From positions 1 to 64,000 of the forward strand of contig NZ_JACJSM010000022.1 in assembly GCF_014698145.1 (NCBI RefSeq): 64,000 nucleotides of DNA, given 5' to 3'. The first letter of the stretch is position 1, and every line of letters begins with the position of its first letter. The stretch comes from Oscillatoria sp. FACHB-1406 (GTDB lineage Bacteria; Cyanobacteriota; Cyanobacteriia; Cyanobacteriales; Spirulinaceae). Positions 1 through 11,600 of this stretch are shown here, in pieces. A program made the translations under genes and the position numbers. Under the pieces are notes generated by a model, which was given only the letters and a program-made list of their open reading frames with translations, made no database searches and had not been told where the DNA came from.

Positions 1-45
1 AGTCTCCAGGATTTTTTGACGAAACTCCGTCGAATAGGCTTTCAT
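1..45 (-). CDS. IS630-family transposase, N-terminal fragment at window edge
   Basis: Only the first 15 codons are visible: ATG at 43-45, then a reading MKAYSTEFRQKILET that runs off the window. This is the usual start of IS630-type transposases, which open with the first helix of an N-terminal helix-turn-helix DNA-binding domain. The DDE catalytic domain would lie outside the window. The assignment rests on this short peptide and on the adjacent terminal repeat, which agree with each other. Confidence 0.7.
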   Translation of the reverse strand, partial: MKAYSTEFRQKILET

Positions 46-101
46 AATGGCATTTCTAACCTTCTCTTTGACTGTACCTCACTCACGTGAAAATTGCTAT
101 A
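1..101 (-). mobile_element. IS630-family insertion sequence, 5' end only
   Basis: The left edge of the window holds one end of an insertion sequence that continues beyond base 1. Read on the minus strand it starts at a TA dinucleotide (about 98-101) with a terminal repeat TATAGCAATTTTCACG, runs through GTGAGGTACAG (about 72-82) and reaches a transposase start at 45. A near-identical pair of ends bounds the 150-bp MITE at 37728-37877, which supports this as a true terminus. IS630/Tc1-type elements insert at TA, which fits. The element interrupts a membrane glycosyltransferase gene. The other end is outside the window, so completeness is unknown. Confidence 0.75.
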
Positions 102-456
102 TTAATATTAAAGTGGCAGTAGTAGCAGCAATACGATCGCAGTTTAATCTTAAAATAGTGTAGAAAACAAAAATATTTATCGTTGAAATAAACAGAACAA
201 TACGTCGAGAAGACGGTAAATTTATCTCAATAAAATTAGAGAAAAAATCAAAAGTTCTAGGAAGTCCTAAAGGATGATCGCTCCAAACCTCTTGATAAAA
301 AATGTAGCCTCGTTTTAGTAAATGAACCCGTGTGAGTTCGATTGACTCATCAAAATTAAAATGCCCCGGATAGTCTATAGGGACTGCTAAACTCACTAAG
401 ACTAACAAGCAGGTTATTAAAGCAATACCAATAATAAGGTCTAAAAACTTTCTCAC
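97..456 (-). pseudogene. GT39-like membrane glycosyltransferase, 3' end lost to IS insertion
   Basis: The reading starts plausibly at GTG 454-456, giving a first membrane helix at residues 4-24, then an acidic loop (NFDES) and a YQEVWSDHPLG segment. This order, a helix followed by a DE loop and a second short conserved motif before the next helix, is that of the dolichyl-phosphate mannosyltransferase/ArnT (GT39) class, which moves sugars from lipid carriers. The reading stops at 97-99 exactly where the IS630 end begins; family members are several hundred residues long, so the protein is cut after about 119 residues. An upstream in-frame extension to 624 is open but lacks a good start. The downstream remainder would be on the far side of the insertion sequence. 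Confidence 0.55.
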
Positions 457-834
457 AGCAAAAGTTAGTACATCTGTTTCAAGAAGGCACAATAATATAA
501 TAACTTTAAAAAAGGCTAAAAGCTTCTCCTTGCTCGTATTGCAACAAAAATCAAACGATATCTGCAAGCAGGAAGAGGTAAGCAGAGCCAGTCTTGCCGT
601 GCAGTTGCAGCAAGTAGACTTCAAAGATTGGTGGACAAACTTGGGAACGAGACAGTAAACTTGGAGGGATTACTAACAAGTAATTCTCCGGGGTGCAATC
701 AAGCTGTCCCGGAAAATTGCTATCGCTACTGTAATTAAGGACTCGCGCGGAACCTATGATAACCAGTATCGCTCCCTAAATCCTCAACCGCTTTCCCCAC
801 AACTGACAAGATTCAACAGTCCGAACAGCATTTC

Positions 835-1998
835 ATGAAAGTTTCGCTCCTAGCACCCGACTTATCCGGCGGCGGAGGAACCCGAGTTTATTTACTCGGA
901 CAAGTCCTGCAAAAGCTGGGCTGCGACGTTAAAGTTTTCGGTTTTCTCTTCGGCGAAAATCTTTACCCCCTGCCCCCAAGCAATCTTCCCGTTCAGTGGG
1001 TGCGAGGTCGCAATTATCCCCAAATCCTCGCCGCAGCCCGCGAACTCCTCTCAATCCTCGATGGCGACGTACTGTACGCGGTCAAACCTAGACCGACAAG
1101 CTTTGGGATCGGCTTACTCAAACGTTTTTTCTCACGCCGTCCAGTCGTTCTAGATATCGACGATTGGGAGATGAGTTGGTTTGGCGGGGATGACTGGCGC
1201 TATCGTCCAACTCCTAAGCAACTGGCTCGGGATGTACTCAAAAAAGATGGCGCATTGAGAAATCCCCAGCATCCTTTCTACCTCCAGCAAATCGAGCAAT
1301 ACGTTCGTCGCGCCGATGCGATTACCGCCGATACTAAATTTTTGCAGCAGCGATATGGTGGCACTTATCTTCCCAACGGGAAGGATACGGATCTCTTCGA
1401 TCCAAGTCGGTTTAACGCTGATGCTTGCCGTGCTAAGTATGGTTTGGAAAACGTTCGCGTGTTAATGTTTCCGGGAACGGCACGACCGCATAAAGGATTA
1501 GAGGATATCTTGGCGGCGCTCGATCGCTTGAACCAAGAAGATCTCAAGCTGGTGTTGGTCGGCGGACGAGAGATTGGCGACGGTTATGTCGAATCGCTAC
1601 TCTCCCAATGGCCGCGTTGGATTGTCAAACTGCCGTCAACGCCGATCGATAAAATGCCAGAAGTGGTAGCGGCTGCCCATGTCGTCGTCGTACCCCAGCG
1701 CGAAAATCGCACCGCCTGCGCCCAATTCCCGATTAAGCTGACGGATGGAATGGCAATGGCTAAGCCGATTGTGGCGACTCGTGTCGGCGATATTCCCGAA
1801 ATTTTAGGCGATCGCGGTTTCTTGAGCGATCCGTCTTCTCCGGAACAACTCGCCGACAAAATTCAGTGGATTTTCGAGAACTTAGAGGCGGCTAACGCGA
1901 TCGGATTGCAAGCCAGACAGCGCTGTGTAGAGCGCTATAGTCTCAAGACAATGGCTGAAATCTTGGCTAAAATTCTCGAAGGTTTAACTCATCGTTAG
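835..1998 (+). CDS. Glycosyltransferase family 4 (GT-B fold)
   Basis: A 387-aa protein with the two Rossmann-like halves of GT-B glycosyltransferases. The N-terminal half begins with a glycine-rich loop (residues 8-16, PDLSGGGGT). The C-terminal half carries MFPGTARPHKGLEDI at about 211-225 and a nucleotide-sugar site around FPIKLTDGMAMAKPIVAT at 298-315, where the common E-x7-E motif is replaced by the P-I-K-x-x-D variant. It should add a sugar from an activated donor to a lipid or polysaccharide acceptor at the inner membrane. The stop lies 12 nt before the ABC exporter at 2011, so both are probably cotranscribed and may make and export the same glycoconjugate. No clear Shine-Dalgarno precedes the ATG. 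Substrate unknown. Confidence 0.85.
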   Translation: MKVSLLAPDLSGGGGTRVYLLGQVLQKLGCDVKVFGFLFGENLYPLPPSNLPVQWVRGRNYPQILAAARELLSILDGDVLYAVKPRPTSFGIGLLKRFFSRRPVVLDIDDWEMSWFGGDDWRYRPTPKQLARDVLKKDGALRNPQHPFYLQQIEQYVRRADAITADTKFLQQRYGGTYLPNGKDTDLFDPSRFNADACRAKYGLENVRVLMFPGTARPHKGLEDILAALDRLNQEDLKLVLVGGREIGDGYVESLLSQWPRWIVKLPSTPIDKMPEVVAAAHVVVVPQRENRTACAQFPIKLTDGMAMAKPIVATRVGDIPEILGDRGFLSDPSSPEQLADKIQWIFENLEAANAIGLQARQRCVERYSLKTMAEILAKILEGLTHR

Positions 1999-2010
1999 GA
2001 ATAGAAAAGA

Positions 2011-4056
2011 ATGTCCGCAAGTCGGCTCCTCCTAAAATTTGCTCTGCGCTCCCGTTTATTAGTTATTTTAACGGTCGTTTTAAGCTTTTCTGGCGCACTT
2101 TTTAATGGCATCGGAACCGCTCTTATCGTACCGGTTTTGCTGGGCTTTTTGGGGCAAGATGTTGCTTTTAAAAAAGCACCGCCTGCTTTGGCAAAGATTT
2201 TGTCATTGTTTGACGTATTTCCGGAAAACACGAAATTACTGGTAATGTTAGGGGCTGTATTTAGTTTAATTGTCTTCAAAAATGTAGCGAATTATGCAGC
2301 GCTTCTCGTGGGCAGTTATTTCTCAAAAACTTTAGTTAACGGGATGCGGCTAGAAGGACTAAAACTACTTCTAGAATTAGATTTAGACTATTATGCTAAG
2401 AACAAACTCGGAAGCATTGTAAATTTACTCAACCAAGAGATTGGGCGAACGGCGAATGCTATTGGGATTGCTGTTGGGATGTTCACAAGTATTAGTACGA
2501 TCTTTGTTTTTCTGATTTTATTGATCGGCTTATCTTGGCAGCTAACCGTTTTTACAACAGGCTTATTATTCATCGTTGCACTTATCAACAATTACTACAT
2601 TAAACGAGCTAAATCTTACGGTAAAGTTCTCAGTCAAAAATCTCGAGAGTCTACGAATAAGCTACTCGAAATTTTAGCGGGGATGCGCGTGATTAAAACA
2701 GTAAATTATGAAGATATCGAATACGATCGCGCCGAATCGTTAATTCGAGAGCGCGAGCAAGCCGAATTGCAGTCTCAAGCGAACTATGCAATCATGGGAC
2801 CGCTGAATGAAGTTTTAGGGATACTGCTCGTCTTATCGATCGTTGTAGCGGGGCGATCGCTGTTTGCTGGGAGAATTGCGATCGCAACGATTGGGACATT
2901 CTTATTCTTGCTTACTCGCCTGATTCCCGTGGTTAGCAACCTCAACGGCGCGCGGAGCAAATTTGCCAATGCCGTTCCTAGCGTCGAAATTGTTTCCGAC
3001 TTCCTACGGCGCGAAGATAAACCGTTAATGACCAACGGCAACAAACTCTATATCAAACTCGAGCAAGGCATCCATTTTGAAAACTTAAGTTTCGCTTACC
3101 CCGGAAGCGACGATTTAGTCCTTAGAGAGATCGATTTGTGGATTCCTAAAGGCAAAAGCGTTGCCCTTGTCGGCTCATCAGGGGCAGGAAAATCGACGGT
3201 TGCAGACTTAGTACCGCGATTTTACGATCCGAGCGCGGGCAGAATTACCTTTGATGGGATCGATATCCGAGAGTTTAATATTGGCTCGTTGAGAAAAGGG
3301 ATGGGGATCGTGAGCCAAGATACCTTTCTATTCAATAATACGATTCGCTATAACATCGCCTATGGGATGGACGCGGCGACGGACGAAGATGTCCTGAAAG
3401 CAGCCAAACGGGCCAATGCCTACGAGTTTATCAGTAGTATGCCCCAAGGTTTCGAGACAGAAATCGGCGATCGCGGCGTGATGCTATCCGGCGGACAGCG
3501 CCAGCGTCTCGCGATCGCGCGGGCGCTACTGCGGAATCCCGATATCCTAATCTTAGACGAAGCCACCAGCGCCCTCGATACCGTCTCAGAACGCCTCGTC
3601 CAAGGTGCGATCGACGAACTCTGTCGCGAACGCACCACCCTCGTCATCGCTCACCGCCTCTCCACCATCCAAAAAGCACACCAAATCGCCGTCATGGACA
3701 AAGGGCGCGTTGTGGAAATTGGAACTCACGATGAACTCTTAACGAAAAAGGACGGTCACTACGCGCGCTTGTATAATATGCAATTCTCCGATCGCGCCCG
3801 AATGACCCTCCCCAGCAACGAAGCTCTGATTCGCGCTTCCTTAGCCGCCTCCCAAGAAATCCGAACCCGCCTCTCCTACGATATCCGAACCCGTTTGAAC
3901 TCCATGCTCGGTTCCCTCCGATTGCTCGCTGACGATCTCGTCGATAGTCCCGAAGAACAAAAGGAACTGATGGAGGAATCTTACGACTCCGCCTTACAGA
4001 TTCTCAAAACCATTCAATCCTTCGAGGAAAAAGCACCGATGTTGCCCCCGGGTTAA
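2011..4056 (+). CDS. ABC exporter (fused permease-ATPase) with HisKA-like C-terminal tail
   Basis: A 681-aa half-transporter of the MsbA/HepA type. Residues about 10-330 form the six-helix exporter domain; the nucleotide-binding domain follows with Walker A GSSGAGKST near 388, signature LSGGQRQR near 492, Walker B ILILDEATSALD near 511-522 and the switch His in VIAHRLST. Beyond residue 595 is an unusual extension of about 85 residues. It contains DIRTRLNSMLGSLRLL at 624-639, which resembles the first helix of histidine-kinase dimerisation domains, but Tyr623 sits where the phospho-accepting His would be. The gene follows a glycosyltransferase by 12 nt, which suggests export of a glycolipid or glycan; HepA-type exporters handle heterocyst envelope polysaccharide in filamentous relatives. 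Substrate is inferred only. Confidence 0.85.
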   Translation: MSASRLLLKFALRSRLLVILTVVLSFSGALFNGIGTALIVPVLLGFLGQDVAFKKAPPALAKILSLFDVFPENTKLLVMLGAVFSLIVFKNVANYAALLVGSYFSKTLVNGMRLEGLKLLLELDLDYYAKNKLGSIVNLLNQEIGRTANAIGIAVGMFTSISTIFVFLILLIGLSWQLTVFTTGLLFIVALINNYYIKRAKSYGKVLSQKSRESTNKLLEILAGMRVIKTVNYEDIEYDRAESLIREREQAELQSQANYAIMGPLNEVLGILLVLSIVVAGRSLFAGRIAIATIGTFLFLLTRLIPVVSNLNGARSKFANAVPSVEIVSDFLRREDKPLMTNGNKLYIKLEQGIHFENLSFAYPGSDDLVLREIDLWIPKGKSVALVGSSGAGKSTVADLVPRFYDPSAGRITFDGIDIREFNIGSLRKGMGIVSQDTFLFNNTIRYNIAYGMDAATDEDVLKAAKRANAYEFISSMPQGFETEIGDRGVMLSGGQRQRLAIARALLRNPDILILDEATSALDTVSERLVQGAIDELCRERTTLVIAHRLSTIQKAHQIAVMDKGRVVEIGTHDELLTKKDGHYARLYNMQFSDRARMTLPSNEALIRASLAASQEIRTRLSYDIRTRLNSMLGSLRLLADDLVDSPEEQKELMEESYDSALQILKTIQSFEEKAPMLPPG

Positions 4057-4071
4057 AGTTCGGCATTCCGA

Positions 4072-5244
4072 TTACAACAATCCGACAAAATGAAGGGGTC
4101 CGTGACCGCTAATCAGTTCGAGGAGTAGGGCGAGGAAACCGAGCATCGCGAGGCGACCGTTCCACACTTCGGCGGTAGAGGTCATCCCCCATTCCCAACG
4201 TTCTTGAGGGTACATCTTCATCGCTTTTTTCATAGGACGAGCAACTTCAGAAAAGGTACGAGGGGGACTGTTTAAAGCATCAATAACCAATCCGGCTAAG
4301 GCATTGATGAAGCCGGGATAAACGTTAAGAGCGGGAACGCGCTTGAACGTCTCAATCCCCGCTTCTTCAGCAATTTCCCGATATTCGATATCGATTTCTT
4401 GGAGGGTTTCGATGTGTTCGGACACGAAACTGATGGGAACGACGAGAAGGTCTTTAACCCCAGCCGCACCGAGTTCTTTGAGCGCGTCTTCTGTGTAGGG
4501 TTTGAGCCATTCCACCGGGCCGACGCGACTTTGGTACGCCAGTAGCCAGGGATTGGGGCGATTGAGGGTTTGCATAATCAGTTGAGTGCATTCCTCAATT
4601 TCTTTTTGATAAGGATCGCCGCCTTCAGTGACATAACTTGCCGGTACGCCGTGGGCGCTGAAAAAGATCTGAATCTCCGAGCGTTCGCTTTCGGGAAATT
4701 TGTCGAGTTCGGCCGCGATGAGATCGGCCATCGCCTGTAAATAGCGCGGATTGTCATACCAAGAGGGGATGACTGTATAATCGAGTTGCTGAAGGGCGGG
4801 TTCCTCCTGCCACATCTTTTCAAGAATCCGGAACGACGAACCGCTGGTGCTGATCGAAAATTGGGGGTAAAGGGGGAGGATGGCAATTTTGTCAAGGCGA
4901 TCGCTTTTAATACGCGCGATCGCTTCTTCAGTGAAGGGATGCCAATACCGCATCCCAATATAAACGCGCGCGTCGCATCCTTCTGCTTTTAGTTTTTCCT
5001 CCAGCGCTTCGGCTTGCGCTTCAGTAATTTTTCTGAGTGGAGAACCGCCGCCGATTTGCTTGTAATTTTGCTGAGAAGTTTTCGCTCTTCGGGTGGAAAT
5101 CAACCAGGCTAAGGGTTTTTGCAACCAGGGAAAAGGCAAGCGAATAATTTCTGGGTCGGAGAACAAGTTATATAAGAACGGACGAACATCTTCTAATTCG
5201 TCAGGGCCACCCAAATTAAGTAATAATACTCCTACGCGCGCCAT
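4072..5244 (-). CDS. hemH: Ferrochelatase with C-terminal CAB-like helix
   Basis: Ferrochelatase inserts Fe2+ into protoporphyrin IX, the last step of haem synthesis. The 390-aa protein starts [14 protein letters not shown], the standard cyanobacterial N-terminus; I chose ATG 5242-5244 over an in-frame start 16 codons upstream for that reason. The metal-binding His is at about 198 ([10 protein letters not shown]), and the conserved FVSEHIETL stretch follows. The last 40 residues are a linker plus one transmembrane helix with [11 protein letters not shown], the chlorophyll-binding motif of Hlip/CAB proteins. This tail is normal in cyanobacterial and plastid type-II enzymes and ties the enzyme to thylakoid membranes and tetrapyrrole control. 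It converges on the ABC exporter with a 15-bp gap. Confidence 0.97.
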   Translation of the reverse strand: MARVGVLLLNLGGPDELEDVRPFLYNLFSDPEIIRLPFPWLQKPLAWLISTRRAKTSQQNYKQIGGGSPLRKITEAQAEALEEKLKAEGCDARVYIGMRYWHPFTEEAIARIKSDRLDKIAILPLYPQFSISTSGSSFRILEKMWQEEPALQQLDYTVIPSWYDNPRYLQAMADLIAAELDKFPESERSEIQIFFSAHGVPASYVTEGGDPYQKEIEECTQLIMQTLNRPNPWLLAYQSRVGPVEWLKPYTEDALKELGAAGVKDLLVVPISFVSEHIETLQEIDIEYREIAEEAGIETFKRVPALNVYPGFINALAGLVIDALNSPPRTFSEVARPMKKAMKMYPQERWEWGMTSTAEVWNGRLAMLGFLALLLELISGHGPLHFVGLL

Positions 5245-5308
5245 ATGAATTTTTGTCTCTAAAACTTTCAGATTGTTTACTAAGTTTAACAATAGATCCC
5301 GCGATACG

Positions 5309-5674
5309 TTAAGTTTGATGCGAACCCTTGTCGAGAAGCGATTCTGGGCGAGGGGACTTTTGGAGCCGCTCGAACCGTCGGGGCAGCACGAAGGCCGCGA
5401 TCGCGAGCGCGCCCATCAATGCCAAAATGATGCCGATGACTCGTCTGCGCCTTACGAGGCCGACAGCGGCCGCGATTGTGAGCGCAAATAAGATTACGCC
5501 GACATAACCGAGACTCTGAGCATTGACATCGATAAGCGAAGGTGCAGCCACGGGTTCGCGTAACTCAATTTTTGGGGGCGGCGCTTCTTCAGCGATAATC
5601 GTCAGCTTAGGAGAACCGAGATCTGCGATGAAAAGAGACCTCGATAGTTGAAAGGGAAAAATGGATTTGCTCAT
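5309..5674 (-). CDS. Small membrane protein, unknown function
   Basis: About 121 residues from ATG 5672-5674; a longer in-frame TTG start at 5704 exists but looks less likely. A hydrophilic, proline-containing N-terminal half ([13 protein letters not shown]) precedes two hydrophobic helices at about 55-72 and 78-97, separated by RRRRV. The basic loop between them predicts that both termini lie outside the cytoplasm. It is divergent from the DUF389 gene and is followed by hemH on the same strand 64 bp later. I do not recognise a family. Confidence 0.5.
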   Translation of the reverse strand: MSKSIFPFQLSRSLFIADLGSPKLTIIAEEAPPPKIELREPVAAPSLIDVNAQSLGYVGVILFALTIAAAVGLVRRRRVIGIILALMGALAIAAFVLPRRFERLQKSPRPESLLDKGSHQT

Positions 5675-5790
5675 AAAATGAATGAAGTTTACCGGAATTA
5701 CCAAGTCGGTTCGGAAAACTCAGAATCGCTTTGGCGAATTCCGAGATGCGCCTAAAATCCTCAGAGCGTTAAACCCCGATCGTAGCGCTT

Positions 5791-6903
5791 ATGCAGCAAC
5801 AATACTTAAGTCAATTGAGAAACTTGCGCCGCTACTTGCCGCGTCCAGTAGACCGGGAAGCCGGAAAACAGTTAGAAAGCGAATTATTGGAAGACGCGCG
5901 TTGGACGATTAACTATGAAGTCTTAATTGTAAGTTCTTGCGCGATCGCAACTTTCGGACTCGTCAACAACAGCGCTGCCGTCATCATTGGTGCAATGTTA
6001 ATTGCACCCCTGATGTTACCCCTGCGCGCCCTTGCTCTAGGGTTCCTCGAAGGCAACTGGTTGCTATTGCGCAGAGCAACACTCTCGCTCGTGGGAGGAA
6101 CCCTCTTGGCCATTGGGCTTTCATTCCTGATTGGTTGGCTTGCACGCATTCCTCCCCTCGGCTCGGAAATTCTCTCGCGAACGCAGCCTAACTTAATCGA
6201 TCTCGGGATTGCAATTTCAGCAGGCGGAGTTAGCGGCTTTGCCAAAATTCGCAAAGACATTAGCGATGTCCTGGCTGGAACGGCGATTTCTGTCGCCTTA
6301 ATGCCTCCTTTGTGCGTCGTCGGACTCTCTATATCGCAGGGAATTGTCTCCTATGGTTCTGGTGCTTTTCTCCTGTATTTAACCAACTTATTCGGGATCG
6401 TCTTCGCTTGCCAGTTGGTGTTCATTTTAGCGGGTTACAGTCGCCTGAGTCGTTCCTTACTCCTAACGAGTTTTTTTACCGTTCTGCTCTTACTTCCCCT
6501 CAGCACTAACTTCATCAAACTGGTTCGGCAGCAGCAATTGCAAGCCACGATTAATCAATTGCTGCTACGTCGAACCATTACCTTAAATCAAGCAGGTATT
6601 TCGTTACGAGGAAACCAAGTCGATTGGACGGGTAAGCCTCCCACCGTCTATCTTTTCATTGACTTTACCCCCAATGCTAGGGACGCTCAAATGATTACAT
6701 CCAAGCAAGTCGCTGAAGTGGAAAAGTTCATTTCGGCTCAAATGCAACGACCTTTTACGCTGGTGGCGATTGTCAATGAAGTGCAAAAAATTCAGGCCAG
6801 TTATGAAAATTCCGAGGCAGGAAAGCATAGAGTAGACGAAACCCCTTCCCGTTCTATCCGCACGGAAACATTACCCGGTTTCGTGCAACCGACTGAAAAT
6901 TGA
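5791..6903 (+). CDS. DUF389 family membrane protein
   Basis: A 370-aa integral membrane protein. The core, residues about 40-240, has repeated glycine- and alanine-rich helices including VIIGAMLIAPLMLP near 65-78 and a second GTAISVALMPPL near 167-178, the paired hallmark of DUF389 proteins. The final 130 residues are soluble and end in a serine/threonine-rich tail. Members occur widely in cyanobacteria; a transport or channel role has been proposed from topology, but no function is established. It stands alone, with ahcY 216 bp downstream. Confidence 0.85.
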   Translation: MQQQYLSQLRNLRRYLPRPVDREAGKQLESELLEDARWTINYEVLIVSSCAIATFGLVNNSAAVIIGAMLIAPLMLPLRALALGFLEGNWLLLRRATLSLVGGTLLAIGLSFLIGWLARIPPLGSEILSRTQPNLIDLGIAISAGGVSGFAKIRKDISDVLAGTAISVALMPPLCVVGLSISQGIVSYGSGAFLLYLTNLFGIVFACQLVFILAGYSRLSRSLLLTSFFTVLLLLPLSTNFIKLVRQQQLQATINQLLLRRTITLNQAGISLRGNQVDWTGKPPTVYLFIDFTPNARDAQMITSKQVAEVEKFISAQMQRPFTLVAIVNEVQKIQASYENSEAGKHRVDETPSRSIRTETLPGFVQPTEN

Positions 6904-7119
6904 GAAGCAACCAGCACCATTCTCCAATGATGAATGGAGTCGTCCTGATTTAAGGCGAGCGCTGCTAACCCTAGGAAATATCGAGCTTTCGGCGAGTGAT
7001 TTTTTCTGATTTCAGGGTTATTTCCCAACGATGGAATGCGCGGTTGGCATTTCCGCTACGAACGGCGATCGAGTACCCTGGAGAATGACTGTATTGTAAG
7101 TTTGTTGACGAGAACCTAA

Positions 7120-8397
<1,278 letters not shown>

Positions 8398-8439
8398 AGT
8401 TTTGAGATAGCTCGATTACTTTAAAAACGTAACAAATTT

Positions 8440-8470
8440 AGGTGGGTTTGAGCGAGTCTCAAACCCACCT
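8440..8470. terminator. Bidirectional terminator between ahcY and ilvC
   Basis: A perfect 13-bp inverted repeat, AGGTGGGTTTGAG with its complement, encloses a 5-nt loop CGAGT. It lies between two convergent stop codons (8397 and 8475). The plus-strand side is followed by CTTCTTATTTCTT and the minus-strand side by AAATTTGTTACG, giving pyrimidine- or T-rich tails both ways, so one hairpin can end both transcripts. Confidence 0.85.
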
Positions 8471-8474
8471 CTTC

Positions 8475-10414
<1,940 letters not shown>

Positions 10415-10539
10415 CTCTGAAAATTCACCCTTCTAGCAAGAGAGGCGGTTAATAACTCGCTCTTGACAAAATGGTCTGGGTGGGCATTGCCGAGCGAGTA
10501 GGGGCGAGGAAACGCAATACCCGCCCTACAACTCTAGCA

Positions 10540-11170
10540 TTAACGCGATCGCTGGAAAAATTCCCGAACTGCCGCCGGTTGATTGTCCGGTTGGACAAAA
10601 CTCGCGAGAAAAACAAAGTCGAGTTCGGGAAAAAATTGGCTTTTCTCCCAGGGCTGATACCCTCCCTCCTGCAAGCGATATAAAGAAAACTTGCCGTTCT
10701 GCCAAAACCAAACTTCAGGCACTTTTAAACCCAAATAAACTTGCAATTTATTGATACTACCGCTCGTTACCACCACTTCAACTGCGAAATCGGGAATCTC
10801 CCGTGTCCCGCTCCTATTTTCGAGGTTTCCTCGAAAACAGGGAACACTTTTAGCTCGCCGACACAATAGCATTCATCGGGTTCTAAACCGCTGCCTTCTG
10901 CTTGAGCGCGATAGGGAGTCGAACCGCAGCCGTGCAAGTCGATATTTTTAGCGAGGGCGTAGGTTTCTAATAAGCGAGCGATCGTTTTTTTTTCGCGTTC
11001 GTGTCGAGGGGAAAGAATCTTGATTTCGAGCAATCCTTGGCAGTAAGTCAGGCGCAATCCCGGTACGTTTTCGAGTACGGAGTCAAGCGTCAGATAGTCC
11101 TGCCAACTCATATTGCTTAGAATCAAACGCTGTTCGGTTTGAGTATCGAGTTGTTCGAGGAATGCTGTAT
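10540..11170 (-). pseudogene. Uma2 (DUF820) endonuclease-like gene, frameshifted by a hairpin insertion
   Basis: The gene reads in one frame from about 11170 (NMSWQDYLTLDSVLE, then IKILSPRHE and EPDECYCVGEL) down to about 10865 and in another frame from about 10815 to 10540 (EIPDFAVEVVVTSGSINKL, VPEVWFWQNG). These are consecutive parts of one Uma2-type PD-(D/E)XK fold. Between them is a palindromic segment of roughly 45-47 bp centred on 10827, with arms containing TTTTCGAGG and CCTCGAAAA, that family members lack and whose length is not a multiple of three. The product would therefore be truncated before the catalytic Glu and Lys. Its 5' end also abuts an IS200/IS605-type relic at 11173, so the start codon is unclear. 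Confidence 0.75.
10813..10841. repeat. REP-like palindrome inside the Uma2 pseudogene
   Basis: Arms CCTATTTTCGAGG and CCTCGAAAACAGG, one mismatch, with loop TTT; outer bases GTGTT and GACAC extend the symmetry imperfectly. A similar palindrome, ATTTCGAGG-CGA-CCTCGAAAT, lies at 37799-37819 inside the IS630-type MITE. The repetition of the same core in two unrelated places suggests a small mobile hairpin. Confidence 0.6.
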
Positions 11171-11172
11171 TC

Positions 11173-11556
11173 TTGACACTCCCCAACCTAAAGGTGTGGG
11201 GATTCTTGGTTCAACGAGACCACTTAAAGTAGATACCTTGCAATGCCTACCCCAGAGGTGGGACTCTCCCCAAGCGACTTCGGGTATGCCCTACCCTAGT
11301 TGAATTGCTTCAAGTTCTTTTTGAGGCGTGAAACAATATGTTTCAAAGGACTGTTTGCCTAGCTCCTCTAAATCTTTTACCTACTGCGAGGCCGAGTCTA
11401 GGAAAATGCAGTAGAACCGCATAGATTTAATTGTTCAAGGTTCAGCGTTGTACCTTTCGGCAACTGGGTTTTTAGAGCGGTTGATTACCCGACCCGCTGT
11501 GCTATATTCTAGCACGGACATGAAAAGCCGTCCTGGAAGGACGGGGTTTTAAACCC
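11173..11556 (-). mobile_element. IS200/IS605-type relic without transposase
   Basis: On the minus strand the element begins with hairpin AAACCCCGTCCTTCCAGGA (about 11556-11525) and ends with hairpin CCCCACACCTTTAGGTTGGGG followed by AGTGTCAAG near 11173. The same end pair bounds the element at 43037-43459. Subterminal hairpins without terminal inverted repeats are the mark of IS200/IS605-type single-strand transposons. No tnpA or tnpB reading frame remains in the 384 bp, so it is a MITE or PATE-like derivative. The TTTAGG-hairpin end resembles the transposon-end RNA region used by TnpB proteins; that is inference. It separates the broken Uma2 gene from the isoaspartyl peptidase. Confidence 0.6.
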
Positions 11557-11600
11557 AAATTTTTCGATAAATTGCCAGTCCAGTAAGGCGCTCTGAAGGG

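Noticed and set aside
4578-4958. 126-codon frame overlapping hemH in another frame
   Set aside because: It lies wholly inside the strongly conserved hemH coding sequence and has no recognisable features.
5682-5912. 76-codon frame overlapping the DUF389 start
   Set aside because: Overlaps the clear DUF389 start by 120 bp in another frame and has no features of its own.
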